From contig CAYNJW010000001.1 in assembly GCA_964397665.1 (NCBI GenBank), forward strand, positions 1 through 55,687: 55,687 nucleotides of DNA, written 5' to 3'. Shown one piece after another: positions 47,456 to 54,964 of the stretch (its first letter is position 1; the number at the start of each line of letters is the position of its first letter). The translations under genes and the position numbers were made by a program. This DNA comes from CAYNJW01 sp964397665. GTDB taxonomy: Archaea > Nanobdellota > Nanobdellia > Pacearchaeales > GW2011-AR1. The notes under the pieces are model-generated. The model saw nothing but the letters and a program-made list of their open reading frames with translations, was not told the DNA's origin and ran no database searches.

Positions 47456-47811
47456 TGGCACAAAAACAAAGAACTAAAACAAGATATCTAGATTTAAATG
47501 TAGATGAAAGAGGGTTCGTTTCGAAGTTTCTTTCTTCTAAGAAAGGACACGATTTTTCAGATATAGAATTACTTAGAAAGATTTTATCAAACGAGAAAGC
47601 AAGAATTCTTTACGTATTAAAAAAGAAACAAGTAAAATCAATTTATGCTTTAGCCAAAGTTTTAGGTAGAGATTTCAAATCAGTATATGATGATTTAAAA
47701 GTCTTAGAAAGATTTGGTTTTGTTGAGTTTCATTCAGAGAGCCACGGAAAAAGAAAATCTCTTAAACCAGTTCTTACCGTTGACGAACTACGAATGGTGA
47801 TTAAAATTTAA
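47455..47811 (+). CDS. Winged-helix DNA-binding regulator
   Basis: A 118-residue basic protein with a clear HTH: ARILYVLKKKQVKSIYALAK then VLGRDFKSVYDDLKVLERFG, and a wing VEFHSESHGKRKS. This resembles HVO_A0114-type archaeal DNA-binding proteins, often found with toxin-like genes. Its ATG shares a base with the toxin stop (TAATG). Its first 24 bases are identical to a stub at 46799. Probably a second regulator or the true antitoxin of the cassette. Confidence 0.72.
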   Translation: MAQKQRTKTRYLDLNVDERGFVSKFLSSKKGHDFSDIELLRKILSNEKARILYVLKKKQVKSIYALAKVLGRDFKSVYDDLKVLERFGFVEFHSESHGKRKSLKPVLTVDELRMVIKI

Positions 47812-47854
47812 AAAAAAGAATCAACATTCGACAATCTCAAGGGAGGATAAAGCT

Positions 47855-48358
47855 TTAAGTTCTTTCTTGATACATTTTTAAAATAAGATTAATATTTTCC
47901 CCACCACTTAGTGCTATTTGTTCCATTGCCCCTTCACTTAATCCACTACAATTTCCCTCTTTTTTGCCATACAATATTGCCAAACCTTCATTATCTTCCC
48001 CAGTTACAGTAATGTTAAATACATATCCAGAATAAATGCTTTCAGTTTTCATCACACTTTCAAAAAGACTGTCTAATTCACTCTCAAGATATTCACAAGA
48101 ACCAATTCCAAGATTGGAACAGTCTTTACCCCTATAACACGCAACAATTAAACCACTAAGATCTAAGTAATAATCATTCTTTTCACATTCAGTAGTATAC
48201 TTTTCAAGAGAGCTCAAAAGACTAGATAATTTTCCACTTTTTACCATATCCTTAGGACTCCTAGTCTGCAAAACCAAAAAAATCATAAGACCAACAATAA
48301 CTAACACAACAATTAACACAAAACCAATCATTTCTTGTTGTGCCTTCTTATCAACCAT
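47855..48358 (-). CDS. Pilin-like protein with class III signal peptide
   Basis: A 167-residue protein starting MVDKKAQQEMIGFVLIVVLV and continuing as a hydrophobic helix. The pattern basic head, Ala-Gln then Gln-Glu at the edge of the helix, fits cleavage by a prepilin peptidase of the PibD/EppA type. The outer domain has six cysteines (in TECEKND, ACYRGKDC, GSCEYL and NCSGL), perhaps disulfide-bonded. It is divergent from another surface-type protein at 48427, 68 bp apart, so the promoters are back to back. Confidence 0.68.
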   Translation of the reverse strand: MVDKKAQQEMIGFVLIVVLVIVGLMIFLVLQTRSPKDMVKSGKLSSLLSSLEKYTTECEKNDYYLDLSGLIVACYRGKDCSNLGIGSCEYLESELDSLFESVMKTESIYSGYVFNITVTGEDNEGLAILYGKKEGNCSGLSEGAMEQIALSGGENINLILKMYQERT

Positions 48359-48426
48359 AACCTAAACAAAAAACAGAGATATATAAATTTACCCAACATT
48401 TATTAATCTTTAAAATATCCAATAAT

Positions 48427-49344
48427 ATGAATAAAAAAGGTGGAATAGAAGTCGAAGAATTAATCAAGATAGTCTTAGGCATTATAGGAATCATTATTTT
48501 ATTAACCCTTTCTGTAAAATTAATAGGAATTTTTAATGGGGAAAACGAAAGAGCACAAGCGAAAGCAACAATGGAAGAGATAATCACTGTTGCGAACTAT
48601 ATTGATGTAGGACAAATAAAGAAAGTTTTAGTAACTAAACCAAAAGATTGGGGATTTGTAACTATCAATGGAGATTTATGTTTTTGTCCAAATATTGTAG
48701 ACTTAAAAGTGCATAGAAACTCAAAAGAGCAAGTAGAAAGTTATCTTCTAAATTGTAAGTCTGAAGGTATCTGTTCAAAAGGGAAATTGAAAAAAGAAGT
48801 AAGAATTGAGACTACAGATTTAGGTTTTACAAAATTTTTAGATATGTCTCAGTTCAGAGAGATTGCAATAGTAAAACAAAAAGATTATTTTATTTTTACT
48901 GCACAGAGCAAGATAATTGATTCACTAGAGGGTGTGACTTTGGATTCTAAAAATAATGATAAAAAAACTTGGAAATGGGAAGATTATTTAGAATCAAATA
49001 TTTCCTATCATGGAAAAAATTGGACACTAAGAGAGATTATGCCTTTATATACTGAAATGGCTTTAAAAAATAAAGATACAAAAGAGATTACTCAACAAGT
49101 AGAAAAAAATGCAAATGATTTATTCGAAGAACTTTTTCAAAGAAATGCGCTGTGTATAAGATTTACAAAAGATGGAAGGAAATATAAGATATATTTAACA
49201 CATGACGGTGTTGGAAATGCTTGTATGCAAAAACTTTATTCAAAAAAAATAGAACTTATCAGCTACTCAAAAGGAGATATAAATGAGTTTCCAGAAGCAG
49301 AAGGAAAAGCAAAAATAATTTTTGAAATTAAGGAAAAAACTTAA
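48427..49344 (+). CDS. Pilin-like or membrane-anchored extracytoplasmic protein
   Basis: A 305-residue protein with MNKKGGIEVEELIKIVLGII followed by a hydrophobic helix, a plan like class III signal proteins (KKGG, Glu in the helix start), although the cleavage motif is not textbook. The outer domain has cysteines (LCFCPN, LNCKSEGICSK, ALCIRF and NACMQK). It is paired head-to-head with the pilin-like gene at 48358. Together they may build a pilus or adhesin; inference only. Confidence 0.6.
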   Translation: MNKKGGIEVEELIKIVLGIIGIIILLTLSVKLIGIFNGENERAQAKATMEEIITVANYIDVGQIKKVLVTKPKDWGFVTINGDLCFCPNIVDLKVHRNSKEQVESYLLNCKSEGICSKGKLKKEVRIETTDLGFTKFLDMSQFREIAIVKQKDYFIFTAQSKIIDSLEGVTLDSKNNDKKTWKWEDYLESNISYHGKNWTLREIMPLYTEMALKNKDTKEITQQVEKNANDLFEELFQRNALCIRFTKDGRKYKIYLTHDGVGNACMQKLYSKKIELISYSKGDINEFPEAEGKAKIIFEIKEKT

Positions 49345-49392
49345 TCTAGACTATCCAAGTTTGTAAAGGTGCATATGTTTAAAGAAAGAGTT

Positions 49393-50064
49393 TCAAATCT
49401 TCACTTCTTCAGTTAAAGCAGAACCATTTGTTGCTTTATTTATATCGTCATAGAAATCAAAAATTAAACCAGCAGGGACGGAAACTGTAACAATTACATC
49501 TCCATTTCCAAGCCATTCTTCGTCTTCTTTAAATTTAGAAACAACACCATAGGCTTTTCCAGAATAACTTGCAGGAATTGTAACTCTTACTTTTTTAACT
49601 TCAAGATTTATTGGAATTATTGGTTGAATTTTTTTAAGAATTTCACTAATCTGAGAATCAATTGGACCACTTTTTATATTAACTTGGGCTTCTTTAAGAA
49701 CTGTCATAATTCTGTCAGGAGTATAAGGTCTTCCTTCAGGAGAAACACCATTTTTAACTAAGAAATCAACAACTTGTTTATATTTTTTATCTTGTTTTTC
49801 ATTTTTATATTCAGTAGGCAATACTACCTCACCACTTTTAATAATTTTTTCTGCAATTTCATATAAGTCAGAAGAACCAAATGCTATTTCAAGAGTATCT
49901 TTTGAAGCATGATCACCAGATTTAAGATTATTAAAAATAGAATCTGTTAAAACAGCTGCAGCAATATTCCCCTCACCTCTTCGAACTTTCAAAGCTTCTT
50001 CTAAATCTACAAGAACTTCAAAATTATCACCTTGCTTTTTAATTCTAGCTGTCGTTTGTGCCAT
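49393..50064 (-). CDS. SBDS/Sdo1 ribosome maturation protein
   Basis: A 223-residue protein of the SBDS family. N-terminal FYSH domain: MAQTTARIKKQGDNFEVLVD and GSSDLYEIAEKIIKSGEVVL; middle helices with NGVSPEGRPYTPDRIMTVLK; C-terminal ferredoxin-like domain with VKKVRVTIPASYSGKAYGVV. SBDS helps release aIF6 from 50S subunits. It follows psmA on the same strand, the usual archaeal pairing (psmA, SBDS and then exosome genes). No exosome genes follow here. Confidence 0.94.
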   Translation of the reverse strand: MAQTTARIKKQGDNFEVLVDLEEALKVRRGEGNIAAAVLTDSIFNNLKSGDHASKDTLEIAFGSSDLYEIAEKIIKSGEVVLPTEYKNEKQDKKYKQVVDFLVKNGVSPEGRPYTPDRIMTVLKEAQVNIKSGPIDSQISEILKKIQPIIPINLEVKKVRVTIPASYSGKAYGVVSKFKEDEEWLGNGDVIVTVSVPAGLIFDFYDDINKATNGSALTEEVKI

Positions 50065-50118
50065 AAATTATTATACTATTCGAACTTAATAAAGGTTTCT
50101 TAGTAGATTAAGAGAATA

Positions 50119-50814
50119 TTAAAAATCTTTTCCAGTCTTCTTTATTAGTTTTTTCTTAGAATCAAGAATACCGATATCAAAACGAGTTTTATCAAATTCT
50201 TTTTCTTGAATTTCTTCGAAAATAGTAAGTGCAAATTCAATTCCAGCTTGAATAGTCATCCCTTCTTTGTATCCTTCCCTAAGCTTTTGTTTTATCAATT
50301 CATCATTTTCACCAATAGCAAATGCATGATATTTCAAATAATTCCCAGTAACCTCTGTAGCATATAGAACTGGTTCATTATTATAACCACCAATCATTAA
50401 ACTAACTCCGAAAGGTCTAGCACCACCATATTGTGTGAACTGTTGTTTAACATCAGCAATTCCTCGAACGATACTTTCAGTTGCAGGTTCAGAACCATAA
50501 GTAACTCTATGTTGTTGAGCCATTGTTCTTGCTTTATCTATTAAAACACGAGAATCTGAAATTATCCCTGCAGCGACAGCCATAATATGTTCATCAATTT
50601 CATGAAGTTTATTTGTACTCTCTTCAACGACAAGTTTATCTTTTTGTCTTCTATCAGAAACAATTACTACTCCATCTTTACAAACAAGACCAATAGAAGC
50701 AGAGCCAAGTCGGATAGTTTTTTCAGCATATTCCACTTGTAAAATGTGACCATCTGGAGCAAACATTGTTGCAGCTCGATCATATCCCATTACTTGATGT
50801 TGCATATCTTCCAT
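50119..50814 (-). CDS. psmA: Proteasome subunit alpha
   Basis: A 231-residue alpha subunit, forming the outer rings of the 20S proteasome. The N-terminal helix signature FAPDGHILQVEYA is present, with GVVIVSDRRQKDKLV and SLMIGGYNNEPVLYATEVTG. There is no catalytic N-terminal Thr, as expected for alpha. Operon with SBDS, 54 bp between. The beta subunit is not in the window. Confidence 0.95.
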   Translation of the reverse strand: MEDMQHQVMGYDRAATMFAPDGHILQVEYAEKTIRLGSASIGLVCKDGVVIVSDRRQKDKLVVEESTNKLHEIDEHIMAVAAGIISDSRVLIDKARTMAQQHRVTYGSEPATESIVRGIADVKQQFTQYGGARPFGVSLMIGGYNNEPVLYATEVTGNYLKYHAFAIGENDELIKQKLREGYKEGMTIQAGIEFALTIFEEIQEKEFDKTRFDIGILDSKKKLIKKTGKDF

Positions 50815-50886
50815 ATTAACTAAAATTTTTTTGAGTAAATAAACCTTTCGAAAAGAAGTTAGTTTTTTTAAAGAAACTACAAAAGT

Positions 50887-50896
50887 TATTTAAATG
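50887..50896 (+). promoter_or_regulatory. TATA box of the gene at 50916
   Basis: TTATTTAAAT is centred about 25 nt upstream of the CTG at 50916, which fits a transcript that starts at or next to that codon. Confidence 0.45.
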
Positions 50897-50915
50897 TCTT
50901 GATTCAATTAATTAG

Positions 50916-51473
50916 CTGGAGTCATTAGAAGGGGAATTAGAAAGTTTACTTAATAATGCAGCAAGAGATAAATTAAATGAATCAATTCCAAATGCTTCTC
51001 CAAGTGGGAAAACAGTTGCAATCAGAAAATTAATAGAAATTTCAAAGAATTCTTTAAGAATATCTTCCGATGATTTAGATGCTGGATTTGAAGAAAATTA
51101 CTCTAGTTTTGAAAGTTATTTAAGTGCAGATAGTTCAAGAAAAATTTATTTTTTATTAACAAAAGAAAAGGGTTCAAATTTTAAACTTGCTTATAATTTG
51201 TTAGAGAGATATGGCGACCAAGTGGAAATTTCATATTTAGATAAGGAAAGACTCAAATCCAAACATGTTAAAGCTAAGCTTATTTATTTAATTGTTTCAG
51301 ATGATACTGCTCAAAGATTGGAGATTGTAGAAAAACCTTTAGAGTATTCAAGGGGTGCAACAGTAAATTTTGGAAATAAAAAGGCTGCAAAACAAGTAAG
51401 GAATGTTTTTGATATGCTTAGAGAAGATTGTTCTTTATCGACATATTTAAAATTACCTCTCAAGTCCAGCTAA
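50916..51473 (+). CDS. PLD-like (DUF7931-type) protein with apparent CTG start
   Basis: An open frame of 185 residues. It begins just after TAG with CTG-GAG-TCA and has no ATG, GTG or TTG until 51198; but the region upstream of 51198 is clearly coding-like (IRKLIEISKNSLRISSDDLD, RKIYFLLTKEKGSNFKLAYN). The protein pattern (SLRIxSxDLD, then V-K-A-K-L-I-Y-L-I-V-S-D-D, then TVNFGNKKAAKQVRNVFDML) resembles small phospholipase-D-like domains. The HxK box is only partial (KHVKAK), so catalysis is doubtful. It is convergent with Pop5, overlapping by 21 bp. Confidence 0.6.
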   Translation: MESLEGELESLLNNAARDKLNESIPNASPSGKTVAIRKLIEISKNSLRISSDDLDAGFEENYSSFESYLSADSSRKIYFLLTKEKGSNFKLAYNLLERYGDQVEISYLDKERLKSKHVKAKLIYLIVSDDTAQRLEIVEKPLEYSRGATVNFGNKKAAKQVRNVFDMLREDCSLSTYLKLPLKSS

Positions 51474-51734
51474 AGTTCCAGAGACTTTATCAATTTTTAA
51501 CCCTTTAAAGGCTAAAGATGCACGAACATCATTTAAACTTTCTCTTAAACAACTTCCAACTAAATGTTCTCCACGTTTTTTTACAAACATATAAGCACTT
51601 TTAGCAAAACCTAAAACCCCAATATATTCTAAAATTGCTTCTTCGACTTTTCTATTATTTTTTGTAGATACTATAAAATATCTTCTTTTATCTCTAACTG
51701 ATGGTCTCAATTTTAATTTTTTAATTTTTTTCAT
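51453..51734 (-). CDS. rnp2: RNase P protein subunit Pop5 (Rnp2)
   Basis: A 93-residue protein with the Pop5/Rpp14 pattern: LRPSVRDKRRYFIVS at the start, EEAILEYIGVLGFAKSAYMF in the middle, and NDVRASLAFKGLKIDKVSGT at the end. It partners Rpp30 in RNase P. Slightly shorter than typical archaeal members (about 120). Its 3' end overlaps the PLD-like gene. Confidence 0.85.
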   Translation of the reverse strand: MKKIKKLKLRPSVRDKRRYFIVSTKNNRKVEEAILEYIGVLGFAKSAYMFVKKRGEHLVGSCLRESLNDVRASLAFKGLKIDKVSGTLAGLER

Positions 51735-51770
51735 ATGAATTAGTTGTTTAAATTTTTATAAGCTATTTTA

Positions 51771-51980
51771 CTAACTTTTGTTTCCCTTCTTTTTTAATTT
51801 CTCTTCTATCTTTTTCCATTTTCTAGTTATATGCCCTTTCTTCCCGGCAATACTCCTTTTTTGAAATTCTAAAGTTTTTTTATACTGTTTAAAAATAAAT
51901 ATTACTCCGAAAAACCAAGTTACAAAAATTAAAAGTGGGATTAAAAAAAAGTACCAAGGAACTAAAAGTATAATTTCCAT
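51771..51980 (-). CDS. Small single-helix membrane protein
   Basis: A 69-residue protein with one membrane helix (about 4-30, PWYFFLIPLLIFVTWFFGVI) followed by a basic helix ending in KKKGNKS. No family. It lies upstream of Pop5 on the same strand with about 36 bp between, and divergent from the RNase J gene. Confidence 0.55.
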   Translation of the reverse strand: MEIILLVPWYFFLIPLLIFVTWFFGVIFIFKQYKKTLEFQKRSIAGKKGHITRKWKKIEEKLKKKGNKS

Positions 51981-52077
51981 AAAGTATAATTGTTTTTTTA
52001 GTTTTTATATCTTACTTTTTCAATTTTAAAAGATAGATGTGAAGTTTTAAAAACTAGGGAGGATTAAAAAGGTTAAG

Positions 52078-53418
52078 ATGGTGAAGATTCATACAGTTGG
52101 TGGTTTTTCAGAAGTAGGTAAGAACATGGTTGTTATTGAAACTGAAGAAGATGCCTTTATTTTTGATGAAGGTTTCTTTTTACCTGCAATTGTAGAAATG
52201 CAAGAAAAAGATAGGGATGAATTTTCAAAATCTGAAAAGAAGATGCGTTCAGTTGGTGCAATTCCAGATGACAGCGTTATAACTTCAATTCGACATAAAG
52301 TTTGTGCACAGTTTATTGGACATGCACATTTAGATCATGTTGGTGCAATACCTTTCATGTCTGATAAATATAATGCGCCAATTTACGGAACTCCTTTTAC
52401 AATCGCAGTTTTAGATTCACTTTTAAAAGATGAAAAGAATTTCATAAAAAATAAAGTTTACCCCATAAAACCAAATACTTCTTTTTATGTCCAGGGAAAA
52501 AATAAAAAATATTTGGTGGATTTCATAAACATTACCCACTCCACAATTCAAACTTTAATGATAGCATTACATACAGAAAAAGGAGTAATTGTCTATGCTA
52601 ACGATTTTAAAATTGATGATACCCCTGTTTTAGGATCAAAACCAAATTATAGAAAATTAAGAGAAATAGCAAAAGAAGGAGTTTTAGCAGTAATTATTGA
52701 TTCTCTTTATTCAGGTTCAGATAAAAAAACACCGTCGGAAAAGATTGCTAGAAATTTATTAGAAGAAGTATTATTTAAAACTACAAATAAAGATTCAGCA
52801 GTTGTAGTTACAACTTTTTCTTCACATATTGCTCGATTAAAAAGTATTGTTGAATTTGGAAAGAAATTAAATCGGGAAGTTGTTTTTTTAGGAAGGAGTC
52901 TAAACAAATACGCAACTGCTGCAAAAGAATCCACATCTGCTGATTTTTTAAATACTGTTAAAATTTCTAAATACTCTCGCCAGGTTGAAAAAACTTTACG
53001 TACTGTTGAGAAAAATAGGGGGAAATATCTTGTTGTTTGTACAGGTCATCAAGGAGAACCAGGAAGTATTCTTGATAGAATAGCAAGACAAAAGTTACCT
53101 TTCAAATTTAATCAGAAAGATAGTTTAATATTTTCTTCAAGTGTAATTCCTACAGAAGTTAATTTAACTCAATTTGCAAAAATGGAATCAAAATTAAAGA
53201 AAACAAAAACGAGATTTTTTAGAGATATTCATGTTTCGGGTCACGGTGGGAAAGAAGATTTAAGGGAGATGATAAATATTTTACAGCCACAACATATCAT
53301 TCCATCACACGGTGGCGAAGATAAAACTAAACCAATGGCAGACCTTTCTAAAGAAATGGGTTTTAAATTAGGAAAACAAGTTCATTTAATGGAAGACGGG
53401 GCAGTATTAAAATTATGA
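52078..53418 (+). CDS. rnj: Ribonuclease J (metallo-beta-lactamase/beta-CASP)
   Basis: A 446-residue aRNase J. The first metal motif is GHAHLDHVGAIP (His 82, 84, Asp 86, His 87); other family blocks include VYANDFKIDDTPVLGSKPNY, VVVTTFSSHIARLKSIVEFG and VVCTGHQGEPGSILDRIARQ, and the late metal-binding SGHGGKEDLREMINILQPQH then PSHGGEDK. It is a 5'-3' exonuclease of mRNA decay and rRNA trimming in archaea. Its stop overlaps the next gene's ATG (ATGA). Confidence 0.95.
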   Translation: MVKIHTVGGFSEVGKNMVVIETEEDAFIFDEGFFLPAIVEMQEKDRDEFSKSEKKMRSVGAIPDDSVITSIRHKVCAQFIGHAHLDHVGAIPFMSDKYNAPIYGTPFTIAVLDSLLKDEKNFIKNKVYPIKPNTSFYVQGKNKKYLVDFINITHSTIQTLMIALHTEKGVIVYANDFKIDDTPVLGSKPNYRKLREIAKEGVLAVIIDSLYSGSDKKTPSEKIARNLLEEVLFKTTNKDSAVVVTTFSSHIARLKSIVEFGKKLNREVVFLGRSLNKYATAAKESTSADFLNTVKISKYSRQVEKTLRTVEKNRGKYLVVCTGHQGEPGSILDRIARQKLPFKFNQKDSLIFSSSVIPTEVNLTQFAKMESKLKKTKTRFFRDIHVSGHGGKEDLREMINILQPQHIIPSHGGEDKTKPMADLSKEMGFKLGKQVHLMEDGAVLKL

Positions 53419-54018
53419 TTCCTGAAAATAATCAAAATGAATCTAAGAAACAAGTAGATGTGATTAATGAAGACTCTAGTGTCATCGAAGAGATAACTGG
53501 CGGAATGAGAAATGCATTGGAGAAAGGAGGAGATTTTAATAAAATAAAACAGAGTTTTTTAAATAGTGGTTACGCATCTAACGAGGTGGAAGCAGCAGCG
53601 AGGGCAGTAAGTAATAATCAGCCTCAACAAGGAATACAACAACAAGGAATACAACAACAAGGAATACAACAACAAGGAATACAACAACAAGGAANNNNNN
53701 NNNNNNNNNNNNNNNNNNNNNNNNNNNNNNNNNNNNNNNNNNNNNNNNNNNNNNNNNNNNNNNNNNNNNNNNNNNNNNNNNNNNNNNNNNNNNNTACAAC
53801 AACAAACAATCGGGCAATCAAAGTTTACAGTAAATCAAAGTTCACCAAAATTTAAAAATAAATTTTTACAAAATCAAAAAGCATTGCCCCTTGTTGGGAA
53901 AAAAGAAAAAAAAGTTCCTAAAGGTGTGATTATCTTTTTGATAATTTTTGGAATTATTATTTTAACTTTAGCAGGATTTCTTGCAGTATACTGGGAAAAA
54001 TTAATGGGACCATTTTAA
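53415..54018 (+). CDS. Membrane protein with QQGIQ repeats, interrupted by an assembly gap
   Basis: N-terminal about 70 residues: MIPENNQNESKKQVDVINED and EEITGGMRNALEKGGDFNKI, then SGYASNEVEAAARAV, a short helix pair of the kind that may bind partners. A Gln-rich tract with repeats of QQGIQ runs into 100 N. After the gap, QQQTIGQSKFTVNQSS leads to a basic stretch and one membrane helix (VIIFLIIFGIIILTLAGFLA) and the stop at 54016-54018. The two halves are one gene; the frame difference across the N run is meaningless because the gap length is arbitrary. Coupled to RNase J. Confidence 0.7.
53625..53694 (+). repeat. Tandem 15-bp repeat encoding QQGIQ
   Basis: The unit CAACAAGGAATACAA is repeated four full times plus a partial copy up to the N run, without a base change. 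The bases just after the gap (TACAACAACAA) look like the tail of the same repeat. The array probably broke the assembly, so the true copy number is unknown. Confidence 0.9.
53695..53794. other. Assembly gap, 100 N
   Basis: Placeholder gap inside the tandem repeat of the gene at 53415. Length and frame across it are unknown. Confidence 0.95.
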
Positions 54019-54050
54019 ACCATTAAACCTTTAAATTAAATTTTTCTTGT

Positions 54051-54581
54051 ATGTTCATGATATACGAACCAGCAGAAGATAGTTTTTTCTTAATGAGTTA
54101 TTTACTAGATTATTTAGAAGATTTAGAAGATAAAGACATTTCTTATTTAGATTTTGGAACAGGTTCAGGAATTTTAGCAGAAGAGGCAAGAGAGACAGGT
54201 GTTTCAAGGATAATCTGTTCAGATATAAATCTGGAGGCAGTAGAATTCACAGCAAAAAAAGGGTTTGTTTCAGTTGAGTCAAAGTTTTTTGAAAATATTG
54301 CAGATAGTTTCGATTTAATAACATTTAATGCGCCCTATTTACCTGAAGACGAATTGGAAGATGAAGAATCAAAAGTGATCACTACCGGTGGCGAAAAGGG
54401 TGATGAAATTCCAGTAATATTTATTGAAGAAGCATTGCATCACTTAAATAAAGATGGGAAGATTTTTCTTTTGGTTTCTTCATTAACACCTTTAAAAAAT
54501 TTAAAAGCAATGGGTGGAAAAGTTGTAGCAAGAAAAAAGATTTTTTTTGAAGAATTAATTATTTTGGAATTCAAGAATTAA
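54051..54581 (+). CDS. HemK/Mtq2-type class I methyltransferase
   Basis: A 176-residue SAM-dependent methyltransferase: YEPAEDSFFLMSYL at the start (family Y-x-P-x-E-D-(S/T)), the SAM loop DFGTGSGILAEEARE, SDINLEAVEFTAKKG, and the substrate motif NAPYLP, where family enzymes usually have NPPY. Archaeal and eukaryotic members methylate the Gln of the GGQ motif in release factor aRF1, with Trm112. The Ala for Pro change is mild. An ATG at 54057 is an alternative start. Confidence 0.82.
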   Translation: MFMIYEPAEDSFFLMSYLLDYLEDLEDKDISYLDFGTGSGILAEEARETGVSRIICSDINLEAVEFTAKKGFVSVESKFFENIADSFDLITFNAPYLPEDELEDEESKVITTGGEKGDEIPVIFIEEALHHLNKDGKIFLLVSSLTPLKNLKAMGGKVVARKKIFFEELIILEFKN

Positions 54582-54704
54582 TTAATTTTTCCTCGATAAA
54601 AATTTTAATTTGATTTTTTAAAAGTAATTATTCTTTCTAATTTTAGAACCACACATATAAACTTCTTCCGACGAGATTCTTCAAATTTTATAACTCTGTA
54701 GTAA

Positions 54705-54715
54705 GCTTTATAAAC
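54705..54715 (+). promoter_or_regulatory. TATA box of a small ORF or RNA upstream of 16S
   Basis: GCTTTATAAAC is near-consensus and lies about 29 nt before the ATG at 54739. Confidence 0.5.
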
Positions 54716-54738
54716 CAACTTTTCGCCAATATATCATA

Positions 54739-54837
54739 ATGAAAACTTTGGAAATAAATTCCAAAGCTTCGAATATTAAATTTGAAGCTAGAATGAGCAC
54801 TCAAACTTTGTTTAGGTGTGATGTTGGCCAGTTTTAG
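54739..54837 (+). ncRNA. Possible small RNA or 32-residue ORF before the 16S gene
   Basis: Two adjacent strong hairpins: CTTTGGAA-ATAAA-TTCCAAAG (54746-54766, perfect 8 bp) and GCTTCGAAT-ATTAA-ATTTGAAGC (54766-54788, 9 bp with one G-T). The same stretch is also an ORF of 32 codons (MKTLEINSKASNIKFEARMS...), ATG at 54739 and TAG at 54835. The back-to-back hairpins suggest a folded RNA more than a peptide; both are possible. I recognise no RNA family. Confidence 0.4.
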
Positions 54838-54847
54838 TTAGTCAATT

Positions 54848-54860
54848 CTTTATAAAAATA
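54848..54860 (+). promoter_or_regulatory. Probable rRNA promoter (TATA box)
   Basis: CTTTATAAAAATA lies about 115 bp upstream of the 16S start; expected transcription start near 54880. The TATA box at 54705 may also contribute. Confidence 0.45.
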
Positions 54861-54894
54861 TTAAAAATTAGCAGATTAGGATAGATTTTGCAAA

Positions 54895-54925
54895 TTCAAT
54901 ATGGCTGTTTCCTATTCATATTGAA
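54895..54925 (+). other. Inverted repeat in the 16S rRNA leader
   Basis: TTCAATATG (54895-54903) and CATATTGAA (54917-54925) form a perfect 9-bp stem with a 13-nt loop, in the leader between promoter and mature 16S. GTTGT-TAA-ACAAC follows at about 54935-54947. These may be part of leader folding or rRNA processing. The matching strand of a processing stem would lie after 16S, outside the window. Confidence 0.45.
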
Positions 54926-54964
54926 ACTAAAGTCGTTGTTAAACAACATAAAAATTATTAGTTT

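Noticed and set aside
53625..53694. CRISPR array
   Set aside because: Repeats are 15 bp, in tandem with no spacers and in frame in a coding region. No other regularly spaced repeats were seen in the window.
53795..53855. Frame continuing past the second N gap to a stop at 53855
   Set aside because: The reading is produced by the arbitrary 100-N length; the other frame continues the Gln repeat and reaches a membrane helix and stop at 54018.
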